IMG/VR virus record: IMGVR_UViG_3300009154_000277
Coordinates: 1 to 24,123 of that record
Origin: a virus
Direction: 5' to 3' (one strand)
Length of the DNA stretch: 24,123 nt
Shown here: positions 14,771 to 20,319 of the stretch, piece after piece
How the letters are laid out: the number at the start of each line of letters is the position of its first letter
Numbering within the stretch: the first letter of the stretch is position 1
Notes under the pieces: generated by a model
Databases searched by the model: none
What the model was told of the DNA's origin: nothing
Seen by the model: the letters and a program-made list of their open reading frames with translations, nothing else
Program-made: the position numbers and the translations under genes

Positions 14771-15138
14771 GAGAGTCGGAGGAGGTACTTGGTCTTGTTG
14801 ACCGAGCCCAACATCTCATCTCTGATGTTCAGAAGATCGGTGTCCTTGTCCTTGTCGAGATACGTTGGGAGTTCGGTTGTGAGGTAGTTCACCACGCCGT
14901 CAAGGTAGTCCATGACATCCTTCTTGGACTTGTAGTTTTCAGCCGCCATCGTGAACGCTTCCTTGCTCACGGGAACGCCACCACGCTTGCCTGAGAAGGT
15001 TTCAACGAACTCATCGATGTTGCCACCAAGGTCATCATACAGGGAACCCAGAGCCTGATGCTCGGCGTACGACTTGGTTTGCCAATGATAGATGCGAAGT
15101 TGAGACTGAATCGACAGGAATTTGGTGATGACGTTCAT
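14767..15138 (-). CDS. Dps/ferritin-like phage protein (DUF5856-like)
   Basis: A 123-residue helical protein. FLSIQSQLRIYHWQTKSYAEH, then ALGSLYDDLGGNIDEFVETF, has the Dps-like pattern of a first helix with HW and a second helix with H...D...E. It corresponds to a phage family of unknown function that I associate with the name DUF5856. Whether it binds iron is not shown; only part of the Dps ferroxidase set is visible. A longer upstream frame exists, but the ATG at 15138 is chosen because the similarity begins there. GAGAC precedes it, and the CTAAATAG motif lies 5 nt upstream. It overlaps the PAP2 gene by ATGA. Confidence 0.68.
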   Translation of the reverse strand: MNVITKFLSIQSQLRIYHWQTKSYAEHQALGSLYDDLGGNIDEFVETFSGKRGGVPVSKEAFTMAAENYKSKKDVMDYLDGVVNYLTTELPTYLDKDKDTDLLNIRDEMLGSVNKTKYLLRLS

Positions 15139-15142
15139 GTCT

Positions 15143-15271
15143 CTATTTAGTCTCTTTGGGCTTCTTGGGCTCCTTGGCTTTCTTCTTGCCAAAGATCCGT
15201 TCGTAGTTCTCGTCCCACTTCTTCTGATCCACCGGGCGATATGAATCTCCCTTGCCTGCCTGTCCGTTCAA
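15143..15271 (-). CDS. Small conserved phage protein with TTG start
   Basis: A 42-residue protein reading NGQAGKGDSYRPVDQKKWDE after the start, followed by NYERIFGKKK and a KPK-rich tail. The pattern 'kGd.YRPVd..Kw.eNYerIFGkkk' is one I have seen in many T4-like and other phages; its function is unknown. The start is TTG at 15271 overlapping the TGA of the upstream gene (TTGA), with a strong AAGGAGG 7 nt before it. This is the same arrangement as Dam at 6384. The non-ATG start and short length make it easy to miss. The stop TAG is part of a CTAAATAG motif. Confidence 0.8.
   Translation of the reverse strand: MNGQAGKGDSYRPVDQKKWDENYERIFGKKKAKEPKKPKETK
15144..15150 (-). promoter_or_regulatory. 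CTAAATA motif 5 nt before the Dps-like ATG
   Basis: CTAAATA followed by GAGAC and the ATG at 15138. It overlaps the TAG stop of the 42-residue gene. Compare ATAAATA-GAAAC-ATG at 21702-21688. Confidence 0.4.
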
Positions 15272-15819
15272 TGCGAATCCTCCTTCCACCACTTCGGCTT
15301 GATTCCGGTCTTCCATGCGGCGAACCTACGCTTCTCGCCCATGTAGTAGTTGCGGTATGCGGTGACCGCATCGGGATTGCGATACTGGTCGGGCATTGCC
15401 TGAGCGAACGAGGTCGTCCCATTCACCGTGGCGATGTTTCGGGGGGCACTGCGAAGGAAGTTGTACGTGAGGCCCTCCATCGAATGGTGCTTCTGGTAGC
15501 GATCCGTGTACTCTCGGAGGAGGGCATCGAGGTGATCGTAGAGCCAGAAGTAGTTCTTGTTGTTCTCCATTGCCCAGCGAGTACAGGGGTGGTTGACCAT
15601 GGTGGCCTTACACAGAACCTTGTCGAAGGCGGGGTTGGGATGATCCCACTGCTTGATCCTCCTGCCCGTGCGGGAGAGGGCCGTGGTGGGCTTGCCGTCA
15701 AGGACTCGGTGGGCCGTCGAGAGCATCTGGGCACTCTCTACAATCATTTTACACACATGACGGTCACACAGGTCCTTTGCTGCGAGCCACGGGTCCCGAT
15801 TTACGACAAAGATGTTCAT
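15268..15819 (-). CDS. Conserved phage protein of unknown function
   Basis: A 183-residue protein beginning MNIFVVNRDPWLAAKDLCDR, followed by HVCKMIVESAQMLSTAHRVLDG. It later has NHPCTRWAMENNKNYFWLYDH and a C-terminal FAQAMPDQYRN...AYRNYYMGEKR. This block order matches a widespread phage family, sometimes labelled pyrimidine-dimer glycosylase in databases, though no catalytic evidence for that is seen here. Conserved His, Asp, Cys and Trp residues suggest an enzyme. The ATG at 15819 is chosen: GAGGAG precedes it at good spacing and the family begins there. It overlaps the gene upstream by 56 nt and the 42-residue gene by TTGA. Confidence 0.78.
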   Translation of the reverse strand: MNIFVVNRDPWLAAKDLCDRHVCKMIVESAQMLSTAHRVLDGKPTTALSRTGRRIKQWDHPNPAFDKVLCKATMVNHPCTRWAMENNKNYFWLYDHLDALLREYTDRYQKHHSMEGLTYNFLRSAPRNIATVNGTTSFAQAMPDQYRNPDAVTAYRNYYMGEKRRFAAWKTGIKPKWWKEDSH

Positions 15820-16045
15820 ACTTCTCCTCAATGCTTCGAGCAATATCGTAGTTCTTCTTGACCAACTTCTCCAGTTCACTCAACTGGTCCGTGTATGCCT
15901 CAATCATAGCAGGGTCACGGAGGTCAGGCAAGTCCTCGGCCAAAGGAACCATGCTGTCGAGAATCCTTATCGATTCCTTGATGTATTCCCGCTGGAGCCG
16001 TAGGAGACTGGCCTTGCGTTCATCGAACGACATCTTCTTTCTCAT
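15764..16045 (-). CDS. Unknown charged helical protein
   Basis: A 93-residue protein, not recognised. It is almost entirely charged and helical (FDERKASLLRLQREYIKESI, LSELEKLVKKNYDIARSIEEKYE), with heptad-like leucines suggesting a coiled coil. The ATG at 16045 is chosen because GGAG lies 7 nt upstream; the frame upstream of it runs through tRNA-Pro. The last 18 codons overlap the next gene by 56 nt in another frame, which is long for this genome. The C-terminal tail (GPVARSKGPV) may therefore be less constrained. Confidence 0.6.
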   Translation of the reverse strand: MRKKMSFDERKASLLRLQREYIKESIRILDSMVPLAEDLPDLRDPAMIEAYTDQLSELEKLVKKNYDIARSIEEKYEHLCRKSGPVARSKGPV

Positions 16046-16061
16046 GGTGTTCTCCAACCAA

Positions 16062-16135
16062 TCAGGGTGAGAGGATTTGAACCTCCGACCTTCTGGACCC
16101 AAACCAGATGCTCTACCAAACTGAGCCACACCCTG
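16062..16135 (-). tRNA. tRNA-Pro (TGG)
   Basis: Acceptor CAGGGTG/CACCCTG, D arm GCTC-AGTTTGGTA-GAGC, anticodon stem TCTGG/CCAGA with loop TTTGGGT (anticodon TGG, G37), T arm GGAGG-TTCAAAT-CCTCT. Reads CCA. It lies just upstream of the coding start at 16045, whose ribosome site is in the short gap. Confidence 0.95.
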
Positions 16136-16236
16136 TAACCCCCACCCATAATGAGCATCACCTTGCGGCGAGAGGCTCGGTGGGGCAGTGGTGCGTTGTC
16201 TCCGGAGCCGCACCACCTTTTGAATATCTATCCGAA
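16136..16236 (-). other. 100-nt gap in the tRNA cluster with a hairpin
   Basis: This gap between tRNA-Pro and tRNA-Gly is wider than the others (4-20 nt). It holds no T-arm consensus. GTGGTGCG (16216-16209) can pair with CGCACCAC (16195-16188) across a 13-nt loop. It may be the remnant of a tRNA or a processing element. Confidence 0.35.
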
Positions 16237-16309
16237 AGCGGACGAAGGGGTTCGAACCCTCGACAATCAGATTGGAAATCTGACACTCTACCAACTGAGT
16301 TACGCCCGC
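16237..16309 (-). tRNA. tRNA-Gly (TCC)
   Basis: Acceptor GCGGGCG/CGTCCGC, D arm ACTC-AGTTGGTA-GAGT, anticodon stem TCAGA/TCTGA with loop TTTCCAA (anticodon TCC), T arm GAGGG-TTCGAAC-CCCTT. Reads GGA. Confidence 0.95.
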
Positions 16310-16313
16310 AACA

Positions 16314-16386
16314 TGACCCTATGGGGACTCGAACCCCAGTCTGGTCCGTGAAAGGGACCCGTCCTAGACCGCTAGACGATAGGGCC
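16314..16386 (-). tRNA. tRNA-Glu (TTC)
   Basis: Acceptor GGCCCTA/TAGGGTC (one G-T pair), D arm GTCTAGCGGTCTAGGAC, anticodon stem GGTCC/GGACC with loop CTTTCAC (anticodon TTC), T arm TGGGG-TTCGAGT-CCCCA. The D arm and loop match E. coli tRNA-Glu closely. Reads GAA. Confidence 0.94.
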
Positions 16387-16390
16387 GAGG

Positions 16391-16603
16391 TCAATCCTGT
16401 AGGAAGTTCTTCTTGCTCTCGTCAATGCTATTGTTTCTCGCATCTCGCAGGATGGCCTCGTTGGCCTCCTGATAGCCGAGGTTGTACTCCTCCGAAACGG
16501 GGGAGTGGTCGAGGTCTGGGTACTTTCGGTACTTGTTGGGCCTGCCTTCCATGCGATCGGCGTAGCCTTCACGATATCCTGATCCGGGGGTATAGTTTGC
16601 CAT
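16391..16603 (-). CDS. Small unknown protein between tRNA genes
   Basis: A 70-residue hydrophilic protein (MANYTPGSGYREGYADRMEG start) with two 'GY' segments, GYREGYADRMEGRP and YNLGYQEANEA. The spacing vaguely recalls the ribosome modulation factor fold (GYxxGxxGR ... GWxEG), but the similarity is too weak to assign. It lies between tRNA-Ala and tRNA-Glu. The ATG at 16603 is only 2 nt from the tRNA-Ala 3' end and no good Shine-Dalgarno is present, so translation may need unprocessed transcript. It is supported mainly by its compact fit between the two tRNA genes. Confidence 0.55.
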   Translation of the reverse strand: MANYTPGSGYREGYADRMEGRPNKYRKYPDLDHSPVSEEYNLGYQEANEAILRDARNNSIDESKKNFLQD

Positions 16604-16605
16604 AA

Positions 16606-16678
16606 TGGAGCCTACGGGGATCGAACCCGTCGTCTCTACCTTGCAAAGGTAGCGATTCACCTTCGAATCTTCGGCCCC
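16606..16678 (-). tRNA. tRNA-Ala (TGC)
   Basis: Acceptor GGGGCC/GGCTCC (seventh pair G-A), D arm GATTC...GAATC, anticodon stem CTACC/GGTAG with loop TTTGCAA (anticodon TGC), T arm ACGGG-TTCGATC-CCCGT. Reads GCA. The D arm is unusually strong (5 bp). Confidence 0.92.
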
Positions 16679-16683
16679 AACAA

Positions 16684-16766
16684 TGGGTAAGGAGGGATTC
16701 GAACCCCCGTAGGCGTAAGCCAACACGTTTACAGCGTGCCCTCGTTGACCGCTTGAGTACCTACCC
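16684..16766 (-). tRNA. tRNA-Tyr (GTA), long variable arm
   Basis: Class II tRNA: acceptor GGGTAGG/CTTACCC, anticodon stem GCACG/CGTGT with loop CTGTAAA (anticodon GTA), a variable arm with GGC-TTAC-GCC, T arm GGGGG-TTCGAAT-CCCTC. Reads TAC/TAT. Confidence 0.92.
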
Positions 16767-16773
16767 ATATCAA

Positions 16774-16907
16774 ACTGGATGACGGGATTCGAACCCGTGT
16801 GAATCAGCATCGTGGGGCGAAGCCCGTGGCTTCTCTTGACCCGATTCAGAGGTCGCCCACGACACACCTGTAGCCTTGCGGTGCGTGTCCCACCACGCCG
16901 CATCCAG
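16774..16907 (-). ncRNA. 133-nt tRNA-like RNA with no normal cloverleaf
   Basis: The ends are those of a tRNA: a perfect 7-bp acceptor CTGGATG/CATCCAG and a perfect T arm ACGGG-TTCGAAT-CCCGT directly 5' of the 3' acceptor strand. Between them lie about 100 nt instead of the usual 45-60. A D-like arm GCGTG-GTGGGA-CACGC fits, but no 17-nt anticodon arm follows it. The interior can form a long stem TCGTGGG/CCCACGA and a tight hairpin GAAGCC-ACG-GGCTTC. GACCT-CTGAATC-GGGTC could be an anticodon arm (GAA), but position 37 would be T and the surrounding lengths are wrong. It could be a tRNA with an insertion, a fused or decayed tRNA, or a distinct tRNA-like RNA. Confidence 0.6.
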
Positions 16908-16911
16908 AAAA

Positions 16912-16982
16912 CTTCCCCGCTAGGATTCGAACCTAGGAAAGCACATTAACAGTGTGCCGTGATACCGTTTCACCACAGGGAA
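16912..16982 (-). tRNA. tRNA-Asn (GTT)
   Basis: Acceptor TTCCCTG/CGGGGAA, D arm GTGA-AACGGTA-TCAC, anticodon stem GCACA/TGTGC with loop CTGTTAA (anticodon GTT), T arm CTAGG-TTCGAAT-CCTAG, discriminator G. Reads AAC/AAT. Confidence 0.94.
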
Positions 16983-16984
16983 CA

Positions 16985-17055
16985 CTACCCCACTAGGACT
17001 CGAACCTAGACACAATCCTCCAAAGGGACCGGTGCTGCCATTACACCATGGGGTA
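16985..17055 (-). tRNA. tRNA-Gln (TTG)
   Basis: Acceptor TACCCCA/TGGGGTA, anticodon stem GGTCC/GGATT (two G-T pairs) with loop CTTTGGA (anticodon TTG), T arm CTAGG-TTCGAGT-CCTAG, discriminator G as usual for Gln. Reads CAA. Confidence 0.9.
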
Positions 17056-17060
17056 TGCGA

Positions 17061-17318
17061 TCACTTGCCGTTGCGTTCGCCACGCCTCACGGGCGGGGTC
17101 TCGGGACGCTCCACGACGATCGATCCACGCTCGTCGCTCCGAGCATCGACCACGCCCTCGTGGACAGGACGATGGCGAGCGGGGGTGAACACGAAGCCGA
17201 CAGCACTCACTGCGATCATAAAGACCGACAGCGTGCGGATGGCGCAAGTGATGGCACACCAAATGCTCTTGTTCGAACTCTTGACCTGACTCTGACAATT
17301 CGTTGCTTCACAATCCAT
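17061..17318 (-). CDS. Small membrane protein
   Basis: An 85-residue protein, not recognised. One hydrophobic segment at about 26-49 (CAITCAIRTLSVFMIAVSAV) predicts a single transmembrane helix. The N-terminal side carries Cys residues (DCEATNCQ) and the C-terminal 35 residues are strongly charged (ARSDERGSIVVERPETPPVRRGERNGK). The ATG at 17318 follows CAGGAG at 7 nt. It is followed by the tRNA-Gln gene after 5 nt. A role in the host envelope or in lysis is possible but nothing specific is seen. Confidence 0.7.
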   Translation of the reverse strand: MDCEATNCQSQVKSSNKSIWCAITCAIRTLSVFMIAVSAVGFVFTPARHRPVHEGVVDARSDERGSIVVERPETPPVRRGERNGK

Positions 17319-17336
17319 GACAATCTCCTGTAAAAG

Positions 17337-17540
17337 TTACTCGATCACCTTGTTGAATTCCATGTGAACGCCACGACGGGCGATCACGCTCAGAATGCTT
17401 TCGGCCTGCTCCAGACGGACATCCAGAGCATGGGCTTGAATCTCATTCACCTTGTTGCAATAGAACACGTACATCGAAAACACAAGGTTGATGATTCCAA
17501 GCCATAGAACAAAACGCTTCATCTGCTTCTTATCGGACAT
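17337..17540 (-). CDS. Small membrane-anchored protein
   Basis: A 67-residue protein: a basic N-terminus MSDKKQMKR, one transmembrane helix FVLWLGIINLVFSMYVFYC (about 10-28), then an amphipathic helix (ALDVRLEQAESILSVIARRG). This layout fits a bitopic inner-membrane protein; a holin or spanin component is possible but not shown. The ATG at 17540 is preferred because GAGGAG lies 5 nt upstream; a GTG at 17546 that overlaps the previous stop (GTGA) is the alternative. Confidence 0.7.
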   Translation of the reverse strand: MSDKKQMKRFVLWLGIINLVFSMYVFYCNKVNEIQAHALDVRLEQAESILSVIARRGVHMEFNKVIE

Positions 17541-17542
17541 TC

Positions 17543-17860
17543 TCACTCCTCTTGTTTAGTCACCGTCAGAAGTGCGGTGACGATCATTGAATCTCCAGTG
17601 TCTACGATCTCGATCTTCGAGATCCTGCGATCATCGTCGGAGGCACCATAGAACGAGATGGTGTCGTTCATGTGAACGAAGGGTCCGCCTTCGAAGTCGA
17701 TGAACTCATACCCGCTGTTCTTGTCGTCCCAGCCCATCCGATGATACAGCGATCGACCGCTGAGGGTGTACTGGGTGTCGTTGATCTTCTTCAGGACACG
17801 GTTGTCGCCATAGCGACTGGTGCTTACGTATTCGGACTTGATTGTTTTCATGATGTTCAT
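17543..17860 (-). CDS. Unknown phage protein
   Basis: A 105-residue protein, not recognised. It is mostly beta-like with charged turns (SRYGDNRVLKKINDTQYTLSG, FEGGPFVHMNDTISFYGAS, SKIEIVDTGDSMIVTALLTV), perhaps a small beta-barrel. It begins 1 nt after the WYL_2-like gene stop, with no clear Shine-Dalgarno, so it is probably translationally coupled. A second ATG lies three codons in. Confidence 0.65.
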   Translation of the reverse strand: MNIMKTIKSEYVSTSRYGDNRVLKKINDTQYTLSGRSLYHRMGWDDKNSGYEFIDFEGGPFVHMNDTISFYGASDDDRRISKIEIVDTGDSMIVTALLTVTKQEE

Positions 17861-17861
17861 T

Positions 17862-18152
17862 TCAGATTGCCGGAAGGGGAACTTCGATGCGAGACCATTC
17901 GGTGATGTTCTTGAGGTAGAAGCATCGCCAGTCCTTCTTCTCCACGTCCCATGCGTAAACCCGATCAGGGGACGAACGAACCTTGTCGTCCTTGCCCTCG
18001 CTCACTGCGACCTCACCTCGATCCGGAAGATGCTGGGGCATGAGTGTGGCATACATGGTGCGAAGAGTTCCGTCCACCTTGGTGAAGGTCACCTTGCATA
18101 TGGACTGACGGAGGTCTGCCAATACATGTTCACGAGTTGGTTGTGTTTCCAT
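17862..18152 (-). CDS. WYL_2/DUF2693-like small protein, probably leaderless
   Basis: A 96-residue protein. CKVTFTKVDGTLRTMYATL, then VYAWDVEKKDWRCFYLKNI, is the layout of the phage family WYL_2 (formerly DUF2693), thought to adopt an Sm-like SH3 barrel: 'v.FtK.DG..R.m.aTl ... v.vwD.e...WR.fr...I'. Function unknown; a regulatory or nucleic-acid role is often guessed. The -10 of a near-perfect extended promoter ends 7 nt before the ATG, and no Shine-Dalgarno fits in the gap. The mRNA would therefore start at or next to the ATG. Confidence 0.8.
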   Translation of the reverse strand: METQPTREHVLADLRQSICKVTFTKVDGTLRTMYATLMPQHLPDRGEVAVSEGKDDKVRSSPDRVYAWDVEKKDWRCFYLKNITEWSRIEVPLPAI

Positions 18153-18159
18153 TGCAAGA

Positions 18160-18187
18160 AGTATAGCAGGTCACGGGTCCGTGTCAA
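18160..18187 (-). promoter_or_regulatory. Strong extended -10 promoter before the WYL_2-like gene
   Basis: On the minus strand, TTGACA (18187-18182), a 16-nt spacer ending in TGC, then TATACT (18165-18160). The ATG is 7 nt downstream of the -10. This is among the best sigma70 matches in the window. Confidence 0.8.
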
Positions 18188-18219
18188 GATTCATCGACAC
18201 TATTTTTGCGTGTCTTGAA

Positions 18220-19128
18220 TCAGCCAGCGGTTTCTGGATACTTCCTCGTGATGTCGGACGGGACTTGGTCGGTCTTGGGTCCGAGAATCTCGGCTTGCTC
18301 CAAGGTCTTGAGGACAGCCGACTCGTTGAACCTCGGATCTCCCGCCTTCTTGATGCGAAGGTACAGGGGTTCATTCTCGAAGCCCTTCTTCATCTTGAGG
18401 ATCTGTCCGGTTTGACCTGCCCGACCACCTTCGGGACGAACCATCTCGGCTCTGCCGCCCAGAACGACGGCAACGTCGCCGTTGATGCCCAACTTGGGGT
18501 AGTTCTGAATCACGACTTCGGTCATCGTCTTCTTGGCACCTGCGTGCGTCTGGAAGAGAATGCTGTTGAACACTCGGCGTTCACGCTTGTAGTTCTGGTC
18601 CACGGCGATTCGGACATCGGTCAAAACCCAAACGATGTGAATGTTCTCGGGCTTGTAGCCGTATTCCTTGAGCCGGTTGCTCTCGTTGATGGCGGCACGC
18701 TCGGACTTGAGGGTGCAGTCGATGATGATGTTCGGCTTCTCTTGGTTGTCCTTGTTGGCCGTGAGGGAGTAGATCAACTGCTTGTCGTCCTTGCCGAGGT
18801 CCTTCACCATCATGTGAAGTTTCGCCACGTCGGACGGATTTCGAAGATCCATCTTGGCGATCTCGCTCGAAACGTCACGAACCTTTCCGAACTTCTTGGC
18901 GAACTCGGGATCAGCGACGATTTTGCTCGCCACCTTCTTGAGGGCCAACTTCAGACTGTCCGGGTCCCAGACTTTCCAGTCGCCACCGATGACGTTCTTG
19001 ATGACCCAACCCTTTCCCGAACCCGCACCACCGGCGAGAATCACGGCTTGGTTGTACCGCTGACCCTTTCCGAGGATCAGGAGTTTTTCCATAAGGAGTT
19101 CACGGAGTTGTTCAAACAGAATGGGCAT
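18220..19128 (-). CDS. P-loop kinase / zeta-toxin-like protein
   Basis: A 302-residue protein with Walker A AGGAGSGKGW at about 32-41, preceded by a hydrophobic strand (AVIL), and an NIIIDCTLKSERAAIN segment (about 133-148) like the second strand of small kinases. HIVWVLTDVRIAVDQNYKRERRV (about 163-185) is like the lid/Arg region of zeta-toxin and polynucleotide-kinase-type P-loop proteins. The fold is likely ATP-dependent phosphotransfer; the substrate is unknown. The ATG at 19128 follows AGAGGAAC. It lies 12 nt after the capsid-targeting-like gene at 19141-19581. An ATAAATA motif at 19316-19322 inside that gene may be its promoter. Confidence 0.72.
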   Translation of the reverse strand: MPILFEQLRELLMEKLLILGKGQRYNQAVILAGGAGSGKGWVIKNVIGGDWKVWDPDSLKLALKKVASKIVADPEFAKKFGKVRDVSSEIAKMDLRNPSDVAKLHMMVKDLGKDDKQLIYSLTANKDNQEKPNIIIDCTLKSERAAINESNRLKEYGYKPENIHIVWVLTDVRIAVDQNYKRERRVFNSILFQTHAGAKKTMTEVVIQNYPKLGINGDVAVVLGGRAEMVRPEGGRAGQTGQILKMKKGFENEPLYLRIKKAGDPRFNESAVLKTLEQAEILGPKTDQVPSDITRKYPETAG

Positions 19129-19140
19129 CGGGTGTTCCTC

Positions 19141-19581
19141 TTATACTTTCAACTTCGGGTCGGGACTCATGAAGTTCTTCTTCTTCATCGCAGTGACCAT
19201 GACCATCTTCTTAATCTTGCCATCCCAGTCGAGCGTGAAGGGCATGTTCAAGTCCTTGCTCACGTCGTTGATGATGGCCTTCCAGTCCGCCTTGTGATTG
19301 CTGATCTCTTTGGAGTATTTATCATAAGTCTTACGGAAGGCATCCTGTATCTCGGGAATGGACACAGTGCCGCCGTAGCCACGACTTCCGTTGATGCGTT
19401 CCCAGAAGTGCTTGGTGAAGGCGATGTCGAGATTGGCCGAACGGAACATCTGGTCCAGAACCGTCTCAAGACGCTTCAGGTCGTTCCATGCGACCATGTG
19501 CTGCTGAGGAGTGACTGGCGTGGACCTGTCCGCAGGCGTGAACGTCCATGTCTCGGTGATGTACGACTTGAATGATTTCAT
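19141..19581 (-). CDS. Putative internal head protein with capsid-targeting-like N-terminus
   Basis: A 146-residue protein. Residues 1-10, MKSFKSYITE, closely resemble the T4 capsid-targeting sequence (MKTYQEFIAE of internal proteins, cut after I-x-E by the prohead protease). The remainder has FTKHFWERINGSRGYGGTVS (about 55-74), then EIQDAFRKTYDKYSKEI and a C-terminal MPFTLDWDGKIKKMVMVTA followed by MKKKNF. I recall the same block in proteins of other T4-like phages; its function is not known, and the HFxERI start recalls small RelE/BrnT-type toxins only loosely. It starts 3 nt after its neighbour's stop. An enzyme packaged in the head is possible. Confidence 0.65.
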   Translation of the reverse strand: MKSFKSYITETWTFTPADRSTPVTPQQHMVAWNDLKRLETVLDQMFRSANLDIAFTKHFWERINGSRGYGGTVSIPEIQDAFRKTYDKYSKEISNHKADWKAIINDVSKDLNMPFTLDWDGKIKKMVMVTAMKKKNFMSPDPKLKV

Positions 19582-19584
19582 TGA

Positions 19585-19890
19585 TTATCTCTCCATGGAC
19601 TGCCAGTTTGGTGTTGTTGGTAGGCTCTTGTCTGTCACGACTTCCTTCATGCCGAGAAACCCCGCCTTTGCCCAGCGAAGGATTTCATTTCGCCTCTCGT
19701 TGGCCGTAAGAGCGTTTCGTATCTCCCAAGGCTTCTTCATCCGCTTCTTCTTCTCGGCGTACTCATCGTCGCCGAAGTCCTCAACGTCCCAGTCTCCCGT
19801 GGCAAGATCGACTTGGAAGTCTCTTCCGTAGGAGAACAGTGAGGTGGTGTTTCCGATTTCCTCTCGTATGAATCGTGAGAATGACTTCAT
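19585..19890 (-). CDS. Putative internal head protein, paralogue of its neighbour
   Basis: A 101-residue protein. MKSFSRFIRE at the N-terminus is capsid-targeting-like. The rest aligns with the adjacent gene (19890-20222): IGNTTSLFSYGRDFQV against IGSTSDILNYGGKDFQI, and ERRNEILRWAKAG...PNWQ against QRRKDILRWMSGI...PKWQ. The ATG at 19890 shares its A with the neighbour's TAA stop (TAATG), so the longer upstream frame is rejected. The middle is very acidic (DWDVEDFGDDEYAE). A tandem duplicate of a structural or packaged protein is the simplest reading. Confidence 0.68.
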   Translation of the reverse strand: MKSFSRFIREEIGNTTSLFSYGRDFQVDLATGDWDVEDFGDDEYAEKKKRMKKPWEIRNALTANERRNEILRWAKAGFLGMKEVVTDKSLPTTPNWQSMER

Positions 19891-20222
19891 TATTTTCCGT
19901 GCTTCTTGATGTGGTTTTTTCGAACGACGTGCTGCCACTTGGGAATGTCGGGGATTTCCTTCTCATCAGCGATGGCACGGATGTCCTTGGTGATCCCGCT
20001 CATCCACCTGAGAATGTCCTTTCGACGCTGCTCCACATGGATCGAGTTCTTTCCCTGCCATGTATCCTCGTCGTAAGAGTGGTCAGGAGACATACCCCTC
20101 ACTTGGGTGACGACGGTCTTTCCCTTGATCTTGGAAACGATCTGGAAGTCCTTGCCACCGTAGTTGAGGATGTCGGAGGTTGAGCCGATCGATTCAGTGA
20201 GCCATTGGGAGAACTTTTTCAT
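19890..20222 (-). CDS. Putative internal head protein, first of a tandem pair
   Basis: A 110-residue protein starting MKKFSQWLTES, a capsid-targeting-like N-terminus with L-x-E for processing. It shares IGSTSDxLxYG-DFQ and the RRKDILRW...PxWQ segments with the next gene. The C-terminus is basic (RKNHIKKHGK), which could contact packaged DNA. The ATG at 20222 is preceded by AGGA. An ATAAATA late-type motif (20244-20250) lies 21 nt upstream, not in a stop codon. It is the leading gene of a unit running 20222-18220. Confidence 0.7.
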   Translation of the reverse strand: MKKFSQWLTESIGSTSDILNYGGKDFQIVSKIKGKTVVTQVRGMSPDHSYDEDTWQGKNSIHVEQRRKDILRWMSGITKDIRAIADEKEIPDIPKWQHVVRKNHIKKHGK

Positions 20223-20243
20223 CGTGGGGAAATCCTATGGGAT

Positions 20244-20250
20244 TATTTAT
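20244..20250 (-). promoter_or_regulatory. Late-type motif ATAAATA before the internal-protein operon
   Basis: ATAAATA lies between the terminator of the outer-membrane gene and the ATG at 20222. The leader has AGGA before the ATG. It is one of the cleanest examples of the motif, being independent of any stop codon. Confidence 0.55.
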
Positions 20251-20259
20251 GAAATGACA

Positions 20260-20279
20260 GAGGGGGCTTTCGCCCCCTC
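20260..20279 (-). terminator. Terminator-like hairpin after the outer-membrane gene
   Basis: A perfect 8-bp stem, GAGGGGGC/GCCCCCTC, with a GAAA loop on the minus strand, 40 nt after the stop of the barrel gene. The following sequence TGTCATTTC is only moderately T-rich, so termination may be partial. Confidence 0.6.
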
Positions 20280-20319
20280 CAATCAAGCCAAGGTAGAGAA
20301 TCGAGCGGAATGCCCGAAC

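Noticed and set aside
15905-15935. TTGCCT-N17-TATGAT inside the 15764-16045 gene
   Set aside because: It resembles a promoter for the gene at 15819, but lies fully in coding sequence and could be chance.
15764-16294. Longer frame reaching through tRNA-Pro
   Set aside because: The first 83 codons lie in the tRNA and gap; the ATG at 16045 has a Shine-Dalgarno.
16391-16903. 170-residue frame through tRNA-Ala, tRNA-Tyr and the tRNA-like RNA
   Set aside because: The upstream part is translated tRNA sequence; only the last 70 codons are plausible.
18181-19575. 464-residue plus-strand frame
   Set aside because: Shadow of the kinase-like gene and its neighbour; long only because of codon bias on the opposite strand.
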